Source: Spraguea lophii
Lineage: Eukaryota; Microsporidia; Spragueidae
Direction of reading: 5' to 3'
DNA length: 64,000 nt
Assembly: GCA_001887945.1 (NCBI GenBank)
Contig: LDOQ01000303.1
Span: 103,718 to 167,717, forward strand
Under the pieces are notes generated by a model that was not told the origin of the DNA, made no database searches, and saw nothing but the letters and a program-made list of their open reading frames with translations. The translations under genes and the position numbers were made by a program. Numbering within the stretch: the stretch's first letter is position 1; every line of letters starts with the position of its first letter. Positions 9,986 to 20,710 of this stretch are shown piece after piece.

Positions 9986-10135
9986 ATGGATTATAATTCA
10001 GAAATAAAAATATATAAAGAAAAAGAAATTACTAAAGAAGATGTTATAAAAGGAATAAAAATATTAATAGATGAAAAAGATAATGTAGATGATATAACAA
10101 AATTACAGTTGGAAGAGGTAACAGATCATTTGTAA
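9986..10135 (+). CDS. Small hypothetical protein (49 aa)
   Basis: A very short gene. CCC lies one base before the ATG (TCCCAATGG). The product starts MDYNSEIKIYKEKEITKED and ends LEEVTDHL. It is acidic and probably helical, with no family recognised. The strong start signal, its position after another CCC-led small gene and the biased charged composition argue for a real gene. A spliced or frameshifted continuation was not found. Confidence 0.45.
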   Translation: MDYNSEIKIYKEKEITKEDVIKGIKILIDEKDNVDDITKLQLEEVTDHL

Positions 10136-10430
10136 GAAACAAAATTATATGATTTATTTTCTATAATTTATTTTATTGTAACCATTATTTATTCATTAAA
10201 ATATTATTCAAATTATTAATATAGAAAAATATAATAATAAAATAAATTAAATTTATTATTAACAACTGTATGTAATTTATACGATATGAAAATAATAATC
10301 TATAATGAAACATAGAAGATAATAAAGGTTATTTAAGATTAAATAGATATATTATTTTCTAATGTAAAATATATATAATTTAAAAATACCATCTAAAGAT
10401 TTTTATTTATCAAATACAATTCTTGTGTTT

Positions 10431-11963
10431 TTATTCATCATTTGAATCAATGGATTCAACATTCCTTTCTATTTCCTGATTTCTTATGCCAGTGAGATGA
10501 TATGCCCAAAGATCTCTAAGCTTCTTTTGCTTAAATGCTAGCTCATCTTCAGAATCTTCATATCTTAATACAATTCTGTATGGATATTTATCATCTGGTT
10601 TATTTAATCTGTGCATTACAATTACGTCTACAAGGTTTATCTTGCTCTTTGAGGATTTTTTATTGGCGTAATATTTTAAAATTCCGTCATTCGTTAAAAC
10701 AAAATATCTTTCATGCCAGAAACAAGAGAAAAAGTATCTTCTTTTAAAAATCAAGCCTTCAAGAACAGAATTATCGTTGTCTCTATCTTCTTTAATTTCA
10801 CCTTCTACTGTGTCATCATATCTTCCCGTATCGACACCTTCAAATTTTCGTAGATCATAATTTTTATCTATCATCTGTTGGACATTCTTTTCATCATCTT
10901 TTGTGGGAGAACCAAATCCGGCGGCTAAAAATCTTTTGCTGGATTGTTGTTTTTTTGGATTTGTTGCTGTTTTTTTTTCTTCTTCATTCTTTTGTAAATC
11001 GTTAGATGCATCTGTCGCATTATTTACTTCTTTCTTTTCAGCTTCTGGTTTTTGTTCCGATGCTTTTGGTTCTTTTTCTTTATTGTCTTCTTGTTGTTGT
11101 TCTGGTGCAGATGTTTTCTCTTCTTTATTTGTTGTTCGTAAGATTTCTTCTCTCTGTTTAACTACTTCTTCTGGTTCATCTAAAGCTTTATCTTTATCAG
11201 TTTCTACTTTATGTGTCGTATTTTTATCCGTGTCAAATCCTACCTTACGTTTATGTTCTTTAGATTCTTCTGAATGTATATCACTCGGAGAATCATTTTC
11301 CTTACTAAGATTTAACGGCTTATCCTCCTTCTTTCCTTGTTTTTCGGATTCTTCTTGTTTTGGTTGATCTGCGTCGTCCCTCTTGAGAGTTAATGGTTTA
11401 TCTTCTTTCTTTTCTTCTTCTTGTTTTGGTTGGTCTGCATCATCCCTCTTAAGAGTTAATGGTTTATCCTCCTTCTTTTCTTCCTTTGGCTGGCCCTCTT
11501 TTTTAACTTCTTCTTGTTTTGGTTGATCTGCATCATCTTTCTTAAGAATTAATGGTTTATCTTCTTTTTTGACTTCTTCTTGCTTTGGTGGTTCCTCTTT
11601 TTTGACTTCGCCTTCTTTTGGTTGATCATCTTCTCTCTTAAGAGTCAAGGGTTTGTCTTCTTTCTTTTCTTCATTATCCTCTTTTTTAAGAACTAAAGGC
11701 TTGTCTTCTTTCATAGGTACATCTTGAGATTTTTCATCTTTTTTCTCTTCTTTACCAGCGTTCGAAGTAGATGGTTTTTCGTCTTTAGTTGGTTGACTCA
11801 CATCTTTATTTTCCTCCGCTTTAGATTTTTCTTGTTTCTCTTCTGCTTTTTTTTCTTCGGCTATCTTTTTTTTCTCTTCTTCGGGTTTCTTAAAAATCTC
11901 ATCTTGTGTTCTATCTTTTTCAACAATCATAATACTTTTACGTCTACCTGCTTTTCTCTGCAT
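10431..11963 (-). CDS. PH-domain protein with charged KEDKPL repeats
   Basis: A protein of about 510 residues from the ATG chosen here, which follows GGGG closely (TTGGGGATATATG); the frame stays open to 12029. Residues 20-380 are extremely Lys/Glu/Pro-rich and probably disordered, with at least six KEDKPL-x-LK units. Residues about 398-490 form a pleckstrin-homology domain: SVLEGLIFKRRYFFSCFWHERYFVL at its start and the conserved Trp in LRDLWAYHL at its end. PH domains bind phosphoinositides or proteins at membranes, so a membrane-associated scaffold is plausible. Charged repeats next to a PH domain are unusual; the partner is unknown. Confidence 0.75.
   Translation of the reverse strand: MQRKAGRRKSIMIVEKDRTQDEIFKKPEEEKKKIAEEKKAEEKQEKSKAEENKDVSQPTKDEKPSTSNAGKEEKKDEKSQDVPMKEDKPLVLKKEDNEEKKEDKPLTLKREDDQPKEGEVKKEEPPKQEEVKKEDKPLILKKDDADQPKQEEVKKEGQPKEEKKEDKPLTLKRDDADQPKQEEEKKEDKPLTLKRDDADQPKQEESEKQGKKEDKPLNLSKENDSPSDIHSEESKEHKRKVGFDTDKNTTHKVETDKDKALDEPEEVVKQREEILRTTNKEEKTSAPEQQQEDNKEKEPKASEQKPEAEKKEVNNATDASNDLQKNEEEKKTATNPKKQQSSKRFLAAGFGSPTKDDEKNVQQMIDKNYDLRKFEGVDTGRYDDTVEGEIKEDRDNDNSVLEGLIFKRRYFFSCFWHERYFVLTNDGILKYYANKKSSKSKINLVDVIVMHRLNKPDDKYPYRIVLRYEDSEDELAFKQKKLRDLWAYHLTGIRNQEIERNVESIDSNDE
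11300..11712 (-). repeat. Imperfect coding repeats of KEDKPL(T/I)LK(R/K)DDADQPKQEE
   Basis: Units of mostly 60-70 bp recur six or more times within the PH-domain gene. The two central units (around 11345-11480) are nearly identical, while the outer ones have drifted. Confidence 0.7.
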
Positions 11964-13461
11964 ATATCCCCAAGTCAATACATATAATTTATAGAAATTC
12001 TCCTTTACTTTCCCCTTTAAAGTAACCAATCATTTTTATCATTGTATTTTGTTTGTTAAAACAAAATCATTGTAAAATTAAAATACGATTTGAAACAATT
12101 TATTGTATTCTAGATTCGACAACCTATTAGAAGTTATAAAATATTTTTTGTTATTTTTGATAAATACGTATATCATTATCACTGTATTTATCATAATTAA
12201 AATTTTTAATTGATTATTTGCGTATGGCCTATATGGAATAATAATAATGTAAAAAGAACATAATATTTAACTCATCCTTTTTATCAATCAAATTAAATAA
12301 ACGATTGTTATAAAAATTTTTCTTACATCAAAAAAATATTTCACAGTTATATACAAATTTTCAATGTTTTTCTGAAAGTATACCTTGGAATTGATTTATA
12401 TATATTTTGTTATGTCATGACAACATTTTTATATTATTTCCCCAAAACACGGTTATCTCAATAATCATAAATGTGTGGTCAAATATTTAAACGAAATATT
12501 TGAATCTTTTGTTAGAAAGTATATCAAAAGTAAAAATTAAATATATGGAAATGTAGAAAATGGCTAAGTAGATAAGATTTGAAATAGCTTTGCTTTTCTA
12601 CTTAACTATTATTTTTAATGTCAAATAATATTAAAGGTTGATCGTATAAATACATACAATGTTAAACTTATGATTTGGTTAATAATATATTAAAAAGAAG
12701 ATAACAATCATAATAAAATAGAAATAGCATGTGGAATATAATACGCTATATTATAATGTATTATCAAATTAATAAATATATCTAGCAAAAATAATTTTAC
12801 CAGTTTCAGATTCTTAAGATACTGACTAATAGGAATGTTTTCGATATAAATAAAGTAATATTTTTTAAAACCATTCTATCAAAAAAAAAATAAATTTTAA
12901 TTACAGGATTTACCGTTTATTTCAAGCATTTTCCTATTCATTTTAATAAAAAAATATTTTCCATTCTAATTTGACTTCTTATAAGACTTTCTTCTTTCTT
13001 CTTTAATAATTTTCCCTTTGTTTTTAAAAATTTTATTTTATGTTTCCAAAAGAATGTTAAAATGTCCGTCATATCTTTAGATTTCACCATATTTTTTTTA
13101 GAATACAGAAAATTTGTATCTTATTTTTAATTCTTAATTTTTCTCTTTCGAGGTTTTATTCATTAATTATTAATCCGATCCATTACATTTTTTATTGAAA
13201 ACTTTAATTTTCAAATTAGTATATAAATTTAATGATTATTTAATTTTATATTATTTGCTTTTTCTAAATTTCTTATGTTAACTAAAATAAATGTATTGTG
13301 TTATTATTTTTTTATAAATAAAAAAGCATTTTCATAAAATTTAATATAAAGCTTATTTTATAAATACCTGAAGTTTAAAAAAATAATAAAAAATATATAT
13401 AATAAATAAAAAAACAGCTTTATTATTAATAGAAATAAATCATAACATTGACAAAAAAAAG
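11964..13461. other. 1.5-kb gene-free stretch
   Basis: AT-rich sequence without a supported gene. Short CCC-led frames (for example near 12440) end within about ten codons. No transposase motif was recognised. Confidence 0.5.
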
Positions 13462-13533
13462 TTCCTCGTCCGGGAATCGAACCCGGGCCACCGGTGTGAA
13501 AGACCGATATCCTAACCATTGGACCAACGAGGA
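13462..13533 (-). tRNA. tRNA-Glu (UUC)
   Basis: On the minus strand the 72-nt sequence folds as a full cloverleaf. The acceptor stem is TCCTCGT paired with ACGAGGA plus discriminator A. The D arm contains TGGTCCAATGG, the anticodon loop is CTTTCAC (anticodon TTC) closed by TCGGT/ACCGG, and the T arm is CCGGGTTCGATTCCCGG. There is no intron, and the A and B box promoters are intact. Confidence 0.95.
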
Positions 13534-13907
13534 TCTGTTTTATTTGAAAGAGAAATATAATAAATGTAATAATAATATTTTCTCTAATCTAAATAAATAT
13601 AAAATGTTCATTATACATTTTTTACAAATTCTTATTATTTACAGATAATATGATAACAAAAGTAACAAATTAAATTATAATAAAATCTACCAGTAAAAAT
13701 ACAAATAGCTATATAACCTATGGTATATTACAAATAAAATATATCTCCTATACCATTATTATTAACATTATTATAATATTTTATTATTTATTCATTATTT
13801 AAACTATTTTTTTATTATTTTTATTTTAATGTAAAATTTTATACAGATTTTCCTTTAAAATAAATTTCTTATGCATAAATTAAAAAAATACTGAGGGTAA
13901 TCAATAT
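13534..13907. other. AT-rich spacer between tRNA-Glu and the next gene
   Basis: No feature is supported except GGG at 13893-13895, shortly before the downstream ATG. Confidence 0.5.
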
Positions 13908-16553
13908 ATGGTAAAATATGAAGATAATAATATAGATCATCAACCATTAGAAGAAGATGATGAAAAGAATAAATCATCAATAGACAATACAAAAGAAACA
14001 GAGGTAGATAAAGATTTAATGGAATATGAAAAAATAGAGGATTACAAAAAAAATCAAGGAGACCAAAATGATGAAGAAAACAAAGACCATATTCTAATTG
14101 AAACTTCCAAAGATCATGATAATACAATTACTAATATAAATATTGATAATAGAAATAAAGAAGGAATAAAAGATATCACAGATAGTAAAACTTATAATAA
14201 TATAACAAACGAAGATGAGAAAGAAGAAGAGACAGATAAACTTGACAATAAAATAAATAACTTAAAAGAAGATGATAAAAATACCAATGAACTATTTAAA
14301 CTAGAAAATATGGATCCTATTAAAGATGATTTACAAGAAGAAGAGATTGATCATACTACAGAAGGTAAGATTGACATTAAAGAACAAAAACATCCTAACA
14401 ATTCGAACAACGGAATAAATAATTTAGAGAAGAAAGAATCATTAAACAATGAAATAACCCATTCCGATAATAAAATAAATCAAATATTAAATAATTCTGA
14501 TAATAAAATAAATGAAGAACCATTAAGCAATGAAATCAATGAAGAAAAATTGAAGAAAGAAATAACCAATTCTGATAATAAAATAAATGAAATATTAAAT
14601 AAAGAAATCAAATCAGAGAATGAAATATTAAATAAAGAAATAATTAATTCTGGTAACAAAATAAATGAAGTGTTAAATAATGAAATAATTAATTCTAATA
14701 ACAAAATAAATGAAAATAATAATAAAGAATCCAATAATAAAATTATCAACAACTCAGATAACAAAATAAATGAAGAATCCAATAATAAAATTAATACAAA
14801 TGAAAAATTAAATAAAGGAATAACCAATTCTGATAACAAAGATATAAATAATATTTTTATTAATAATTCAAATAAAGAAATAAATAAATCAAATGACAAA
14901 GAAAAAATAACCGAAGAATTATCATCTATTAATTTATTAAATCATACCGATAATAATTCAACAGGAGATATTTTCAAAAACAAAGGAAATAATAATCCTT
15001 TTGATATTTTTAAAAGTAATCATAATATACTTTTAAATAAAGACCTACAGAACATTACACTAAATGATGGGAAAGATAGTAATAATGCTGGTAATGATAA
15101 AGATAAAGATAATAAAAGTAATAATAATATATTTAGTTATAATAATAATAATAATAATAATATATTTGGCCATAATAACAAGGATAATAATAATATATTT
15201 GGTCATAACAATAAAGATATGATTGATACTAATATATTTGGTTATAATAACAAGGATAACAATAAAATATTTAATTATAACAATAAAGACATTATAGATG
15301 ATAAGCATGATATTATATTAGATAACAAAAATGATAATAATAACAGTGTATTTGGTTATAACAATAAAGAGGGTAAAAGTATATTAAACAATAACAGTAA
15401 AGATATAACTGATAATGATATACTTAACACTAATAATGATAGTTTATTACAACCAGAAGAAGTAGAAGAAAATAATTCATTAATATTGAATAATGATACT
15501 TCATGTATAGAAGAATATAATGATTTATGTTTTAATGATATGAATAGCTTTATTAACAGTAATAAAAATGATAGGAATAATAAAAGTGATAAGGATAGAG
15601 ATTATAAAGATAGTAATGATAAAAATAATATAAACGATAGAAATACCATAAATATAAATAATAAAAATATAAATATAAAAAATAAAATTATTAACGAGAT
15701 GAATGATATTAAAGAAGAATACAATAAAATAAAAAATAATATAAATATTTTATACGATAATAAAATAAAAGAAATAAAAGATAATAATGATATTGGAGAG
15801 ATAGAAAAATATATAAATGTAATAAAAAATTATAATAAAGATTATATAGAATCTAATGGTAATAGAAATGATAATAATAGAAGTAATAGAAATGATAATA
15901 ATAGAAGTAATAGTTTTATAGAAAAAGATTTAAATAAATTAAGAAATAAAATAAATCTATTGAATATAGGGGATGTTAAAGAGATAGAATATTTTAATAA
16001 ATATATTAGAAATGATATAAATATAGAACCATTAAGATTTAGAATTAATAGAACTAGAAATAATATTTATAATAAATATAAATATAATAATGATAGTAGT
16101 GATAGTATAAATAAAGATAAAAATAATAATGGAGATAAAAATAATATTAATAATGATAATATAGAACAGAATAGAAATAAAATTAATGATAGTAATATAG
16201 AGAAAGGTATAAATAATATTAATGATAATAACAAAGATAATATGATTATGAATAATATTAATAATGATAATAGGAAACAGGATGTAAATATTAATAATAA
16301 TAATATATTTAATACCGCTGGATCTACTAATCCTTTTAGTTCTTCATTAAATTTTAATAAAGATAACAATATGAACAATACAAGTAACATAAGTAACATA
16401 GGTAATATAAACAATAATATGAATAATACAAATATCATAAACAATATGAATAACATGAATAATACAAGTAACATGAATAATATGAATTTTACTTTTAGTA
16501 ATAAGAAGAAGAATATATCTGATATATTAAAAGAATATAAGCAAAGAGAATAA
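13908..16553 (+). CDS. Asn-rich FG-repeat protein, possible nucleoporin
   Basis: An 881-residue protein dominated by Asn, Asp, Lys and Glu. The N-terminal 330 residues carry degenerate SDNKINEILNNEI repeats. Residues about 405-490 contain Phe-Gly units in Asn-rich spacers (IFGHNNKD twice, IFGYNNKD, VFGYNNKE, with IFSYNN and IFNYNN variants). Residues about 595-650 look coiled-coil. The C-terminus has NPFSSSLNF and ends ISDILKEYKQRE. FG units in a disordered Asn-rich context are typical of nuclear-pore proteins, but four FG dipeptides in so repetitive a protein could be chance. GGG precedes the ATG (GAGGGTAATCAATATATG). Confidence 0.6.
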   Translation: MVKYEDNNIDHQPLEEDDEKNKSSIDNTKETEVDKDLMEYEKIEDYKKNQGDQNDEENKDHILIETSKDHDNTITNINIDNRNKEGIKDITDSKTYNNITNEDEKEEETDKLDNKINNLKEDDKNTNELFKLENMDPIKDDLQEEEIDHTTEGKIDIKEQKHPNNSNNGINNLEKKESLNNEITHSDNKINQILNNSDNKINEEPLSNEINEEKLKKEITNSDNKINEILNKEIKSENEILNKEIINSGNKINEVLNNEIINSNNKINENNNKESNNKIINNSDNKINEESNNKINTNEKLNKGITNSDNKDINNIFINNSNKEINKSNDKEKITEELSSINLLNHTDNNSTGDIFKNKGNNNPFDIFKSNHNILLNKDLQNITLNDGKDSNNAGNDKDKDNKSNNNIFSYNNNNNNNIFGHNNKDNNNIFGHNNKDMIDTNIFGYNNKDNNKIFNYNNKDIIDDKHDIILDNKNDNNNSVFGYNNKEGKSILNNNSKDITDNDILNTNNDSLLQPEEVEENNSLILNNDTSCIEEYNDLCFNDMNSFINSNKNDRNNKSDKDRDYKDSNDKNNINDRNTININNKNINIKNKIINEMNDIKEEYNKIKNNINILYDNKIKEIKDNNDIGEIEKYINVIKNYNKDYIESNGNRNDNNRSNRNDNNRSNSFIEKDLNKLRNKINLLNIGDVKEIEYFNKYIRNDINIEPLRFRINRTRNNIYNKYKYNNDSSDSINKDKNNNGDKNNINNDNIEQNRNKINDSNIEKGINNINDNNKDNMIMNNINNDNRKQDVNINNNNIFNTAGSTNPFSSSLNFNKDNNMNNTSNISNIGNINNNMNNTNIINNMNNMNNTSNMNNMNFTFSNKKKNISDILKEYKQRE

Positions 16554-17140
16554 TATAATTATATTTTATAATAAAATTTATTTATTAATTAAATATATAT
16601 GTATTAAGATATTACTAAGTTTATATATTTTATTATTAACTTTTTATATTGAAAAAATTATAAAAGATTTTATATTATTTATATGATATAAATATAATTT
16701 AATAGGATCTATAATATATTCTTGAATGAATTTAAATATATTAATATTATATTTTGGGAGGATTATTTGATAAATTAACAATGTTTGATGTTTTTTGATA
16801 TTATGGAAATACTTAAATGATTAAATATATATTTTTTCAGATAAACAATTGTTTATTTCATAGATACATATATATATAAAGAAAGTGAATTGGGAATATA
16901 TGTATTAATCAGAATTATTCTAAAAATAATTTTGATATTCTATCAATCAACAATATGAGTTGACAGTTTAATATTTTTTTTTGTAAAAAAGTAAAATATA
17001 TTATCGATGATTTGTATTTATAATTTAAATCTATAAAAATATTTTCTGAAAATAATTTAAAACTGGTTAAATTTTTAAATTGAATATTATTATTTTTTTA
17101 ATTATACTGGTATACGGTTATTTTAATTGTTATGTTTATA
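16554..17140. other. AT-rich gene-free stretch
   Basis: Only short AT-rich sequence lies between the Asn-rich gene and the 3' end of the kinase gene. Confidence 0.5.
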
Positions 17141-18418
17141 TTATTTATTAGATTCAGAAAAAGAATCTTGGTATTCTTTCATCGTCTCTTCTGTAAATCT
17201 ATTTTTAAAATATGGATGTTGTAAAATATTCAAAGTTGCATTATCTCCACATCCCAATCTTTTTTCGGTATCTGGTTCTAATAAACATATAACCAAATCT
17301 TTTAAATCATCTTTAATCTTTTTGTTTTGAAAATTTAGATATACTTTATTACCACTATTTAATTTCATTTTTTTTAATGAACAACATTCATAACTATTTG
17401 TACTTGGTATACATATATTGGTATTTTCTATCAAATGATATAATACACATCCAAATGCCCACCAATCACATTTATATTGCAATTCTAAAACATAATAATT
17501 ACGTTCTTCTGGTGCCAGATAAAGCTCGGTAAATCCGTTTCTAATCATAGTATCATAACCACTATCAATTTTTACAGAACAGTCAAAATCAATAAGTTTT
17601 GCTTGAAGATCGTTGGCAATACATATATTATCAGGTTTAATATCGCCGTGTATTATTTTATGTTTGTGGAGATGTGCTATTCCTAAAAATATAGATATAA
17701 TATATTCATCAAGCATTTTTTCATTATATTCTTCTCCGAAAAAATTTATTTCCGATAAATCGCCGTTGTTTAATAGTTCTGTGATAACGTAGACTTTACT
17801 ACCTTGATAATATACTTGTAGATATTTTACAATACTTGAATGTTCATATAACATAAAATATTTTGCAAAATAAATATCGCGATGGTAATACCCTGATTTT
17901 ATTAACATTTCATATCTGTCGACAATAACAACTTTTAAAGCATATTGTGATGAACAACATTTGGTAATTATTGCGCTTACTTCTCCAAGCTCTCCTGACC
18001 TAAATGATTTTGTTACAGCGAAGTTATCTTCAAACTCATGTAAACTTTCTGGAAAACAACATGGATTTTTATTGGCATGTCCAAATCCAATTTCTGTTGG
18101 GGATCTAACTGTATCATTTGGAATGTCTGCTTTATATAAATAAATATCTTCCATATTACATTTTTCGATTTTTTGAGCTCCAGAGTTTATTTGTATTGAA
18201 AGATTTGGGCGTTTAGGATGAAATAAAAATATTGTAGGTGCAGTACATCGAACAGTATTAATTTTTGAACTAATTTTTTTAAATAGGGATTTCAACTTAT
18301 ATTTCATTGTATATCGTTTCACGTTGTAATTCTTTCTTGTGAATATAAAATATATTAATATCACAATAGATATAACATATAATAGTATAAAATAAGCTTT
18401 TGATATCAGACTCTTCAT
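17141..18418 (-). CDS. Membrane-anchored Ser/Thr protein kinase
   Basis: A 425-residue kinase with an N-terminal hydrophobic helix (FILLYVISIVILIYFIF, residues about 10-26) and a C-terminal catalytic domain. Visible landmarks are a weak glycine loop (SGELGEV), YALKVV with the ATP-binding Lys, HGDIKPDN in place of HRD, IDFD in place of DFG, LAPEE for APE and CDWWAFGC. The catalytic Asp and the metal-binding Asp are both kept, so activity is plausible. The C-terminal lobe resembles AGC or Aurora kinases. I chose the ATG at 18418 because GGGG lies five bases before it, inside the longer frame (to 18436). The substrate is unknown; membrane anchoring suggests action at the secretory pathway or surface. 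Confidence 0.8.
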   Translation of the reverse strand: MKSLISKAYFILLYVISIVILIYFIFTRKNYNVKRYTMKYKLKSLFKKISSKINTVRCTAPTIFLFHPKRPNLSIQINSGAQKIEKCNMEDIYLYKADIPNDTVRSPTEIGFGHANKNPCCFPESLHEFEDNFAVTKSFRSGELGEVSAIITKCCSSQYALKVVIVDRYEMLIKSGYYHRDIYFAKYFMLYEHSSIVKYLQVYYQGSKVYVITELLNNGDLSEINFFGEEYNEKMLDEYIISIFLGIAHLHKHKIIHGDIKPDNICIANDLQAKLIDFDCSVKIDSGYDTMIRNGFTELYLAPEERNYYVLELQYKCDWWAFGCVLYHLIENTNICIPSTNSYECCSLKKMKLNSGNKVYLNFQNKKIKDDLKDLVICLLEPDTEKRLGCGDNATLNILQHPYFKNRFTEETMKEYQDSFSESNK

Positions 18419-19361
18419 ATTACCCCAAAATATCATAGTTCGTTTTTTAGAGTAATTTTATATTTAGTAATTTATTAAACATAAATAGAAGATACACAAT
18501 ATCTTATAAATATTAAATTATTTGATATACATTGTTCAATACATAAATATTTCAAAATCAAAAAAAATATATATATCCCAATTATGGAAATATTTACTTA
18601 TATTCCCATCCAATTTTTGTAAATATTTTTATGATTTTCAAATAATCAGATATAAAGTGTTTTTAATACAATTATATCAAACTTATATTATATATAATTT
18701 TAGTAAGAAATTATAAAATCAATTAGCCCGTTTATATTGCTTTAAAAAATTAACCATTTTTGATTGATAATATTATCCGAATCACATAAGAACCGACTGT
18801 GAAAATATAGTTCTGAAACTGAATTAATATATATATCTTTGATAATTAAAATATTTATTTATAAAATTTGGTATTCTTATTGATGAACTGTACTCCTTAT
18901 ATAATTTATTACTGATATAATAAAATATATATCAAACATATAATTGACATTTGAAATCTAAATAATAAATTATTTACTATATCAAATGATTAATAAAAAA
19001 TAAACATTTAACATATGACGTTCTAAACAGTATCGTGTATATTGGATATAGATAAAACTCTTATAATTGTAATTATATATAACAATACGTAAAATCGCAT
19101 AACATTTTGATGTCATTTCTTTATATTTTTACTATTTAAAATTTGTTATATAAAAATTATTAACTAAGGAACAGATGTAATAATAATCATTAAAAGTATT
19201 CAATTAATTATAAATTATAAATATATCTTTGATATTTGTATTGGTTTTGAAATTACATAATATGAATCTGAAAAAAATTTATTATAATTCCTTTAGTAAA
19301 TTAAATACAAAGACATATTAAAAATTTTATTGTATACTAAAAATATTTCACGTTTTGGAAA
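18419..19361. other. Gene-free stretch
   Basis: AT-rich sequence with no supported gene. A 64-codon plus-strand frame (18522-18716) lacks a start signal and any family motif. Confidence 0.5.
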
Positions 19362-19823
19362 ATAAGACTTTTACTTATATAATTCACCTGGCCGGAGCGG
19401 TCTACCGTGGTATGAGACCTCTGATTCCTAAAGCACGTTTAAACATGTGTTAACTAGCTTCGCTACAGATACGCATTAGTCTCGCCTTATTTTATGCTCC
19501 AGAGCGTTAGGATTTTACGTATGGTACAACGTCGTCGGCCCCTCCCTCTTTTCAGAGATTCCTAACCTCTTTCTTGGCATATTATTGACCGAATCACAAA
19601 TCAATACACGAATTGCCATTACACCAGCTAACCACAGCTTTATTCGATAAGATGGTAATTGTATAAGGTCCATCTAATGTTATTCTAACTTAACCTAACC
19701 ACTCAATAATTTTCTTCTTCCCTTCCATTTTTTATTTTATTTAAAAATTATGCTAAGCGAGAGATTCGAACCCATCAGGCTTTAAATTTGATTACTGTTC
19801 CACGACCACTAGGCCAAGCAGGT
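19362..19823 (-). mobile_element. tRNA-SINE copy with tRNA-like head
   Basis: A nearly full-length member of the family. On the minus strand the head carries an A box TGGCCTAGTGG (19806-19816) and a B box around GGGTTCGAATC (19761-19773). A linker, the conserved body (GAGCATAAAATAAGGCGAGAC...) and a tail ending in AAGT follow. The tRNA-like fold has several mismatches in the acceptor and T stems, so it is not a working tRNA. No clear target duplication was seen, so it is an older insertion than the copy at 28060. Confidence 0.8.
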
Positions 19824-20185
19824 CTGTTTATTTTTAAGGGAATCTTAATTCACTACATCAGAAATAACCTATTCAATATTATCAAGGTATAAAAACTATC
19901 TAATTCGTCATTACACCAAATAAAACGATATTTTTAAATATAAGTATCTTTTAATAAATTTTCACGTATTAACATATTAAAATTCATCATATATAACTTT
20001 TAAAAAATAATAATATTTCTTTTGAAATTCCTAATTTAATTACTTATGACTCAGAAACCTTTATATTTTTATGTTAAAATTAAATAAATTATCATTATAT
20101 TATTATTTTTATAAATAATATTATTTATTATCAATCTCTTTAATTTATCATTAAAATATATTTTTGTTTTATTTTCCCCAATAAA
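19824..20185. other. AT-rich spacer
   Basis: Nothing is supported except CCCC at 20176-20179, shortly before the next start codon. Confidence 0.5.
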
Positions 20186-20710
20186 ATGTTTCTGATTTTC
20201 ATCCAATCATTATTTATAATAGTTTTTATAATAGCCTTAATAATAGGATTAGGCTTTGGATTATATTATAGTGTCATGTACATAGAAGAACACACATATG
20301 CAGCCAAAGATAAAATAGAAATGATAATACAAGGAATCCTTATATTACACATTTATCTACTTCTTAGAGGAATGAGAATATTTGTTATTGTATTTTCTCT
20401 AATATCAAATCTAATATTCTATAATCTACTATCCTCTTATCCTTATATTTTAGCCAGTAATGTTAATTTTATTGCTGGATGTGTAGCAGCATTTATTAAC
20501 CATTTTTTGTTTTTACAAACTACAATAGCCAACAATTATAATGCATTGGAAATTATACTGTACTTTATTATTTTTGTATGGGTAGTGCCATTTTGCTTCT
20601 TTTTGAGTTTAACAGCAAATGATGATACATTCCCTGTGAAAGGAAATATAAAAAGGAAAACATGGATAGGAAGAATCTTAGAAAGAGTTAAATATGCAGC
20701 ATCAAAATAA
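20186..20710 (+). CDS. SVP26/TEX261-family membrane protein
   Basis: A 174-residue protein with four hydrophobic segments. Its motif order fits the SVP26/TEX261 family: an N-terminal helix then LYYSVMYIEEHT, SNLIFYNLLSSYPYI, NFIAGCVAAFINHFLFLQ, and WVVPFCFFLSLTANDDTFP. In yeast SVP26 is a COPII cargo adaptor that loads glycosyltransferases and other type II proteins for ER-to-Golgi transport. Length is close to family members (about 200-230), with a shorter C-terminus. CCCC lies six bases before the ATG. Its retention suggests ER-to-Golgi protein sorting still operates here. Confidence 0.8.
   Translation: MFLIFIQSLFIIVFIIALIIGLGFGLYYSVMYIEEHTYAAKDKIEMIIQGILILHIYLLLRGMRIFVIVFSLISNLIFYNLLSSYPYILASNVNFIAGCVAAFINHFLFLQTTIANNYNALEIILYFIIFVWVVPFCFFLSLTANDDTFPVKGNIKRKTWIGRILERVKYAASK

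Noticed and set aside
11724..11987. Plus-strand Phe-rich frame
   Set aside because: It is antisense to the Lys/Glu-rich coding region of the PH protein.
14480..16474. Leu/Ile/Ser-rich minus-strand frames
   Set aside because: They are shadows of AAT/GAT-rich codons of the FG-repeat protein.
19757..19823. Possible functional tRNA on the minus strand
   Set aside because: A and B boxes are present, but acceptor and T stems do not pair properly and the sequence continues into the SINE body.
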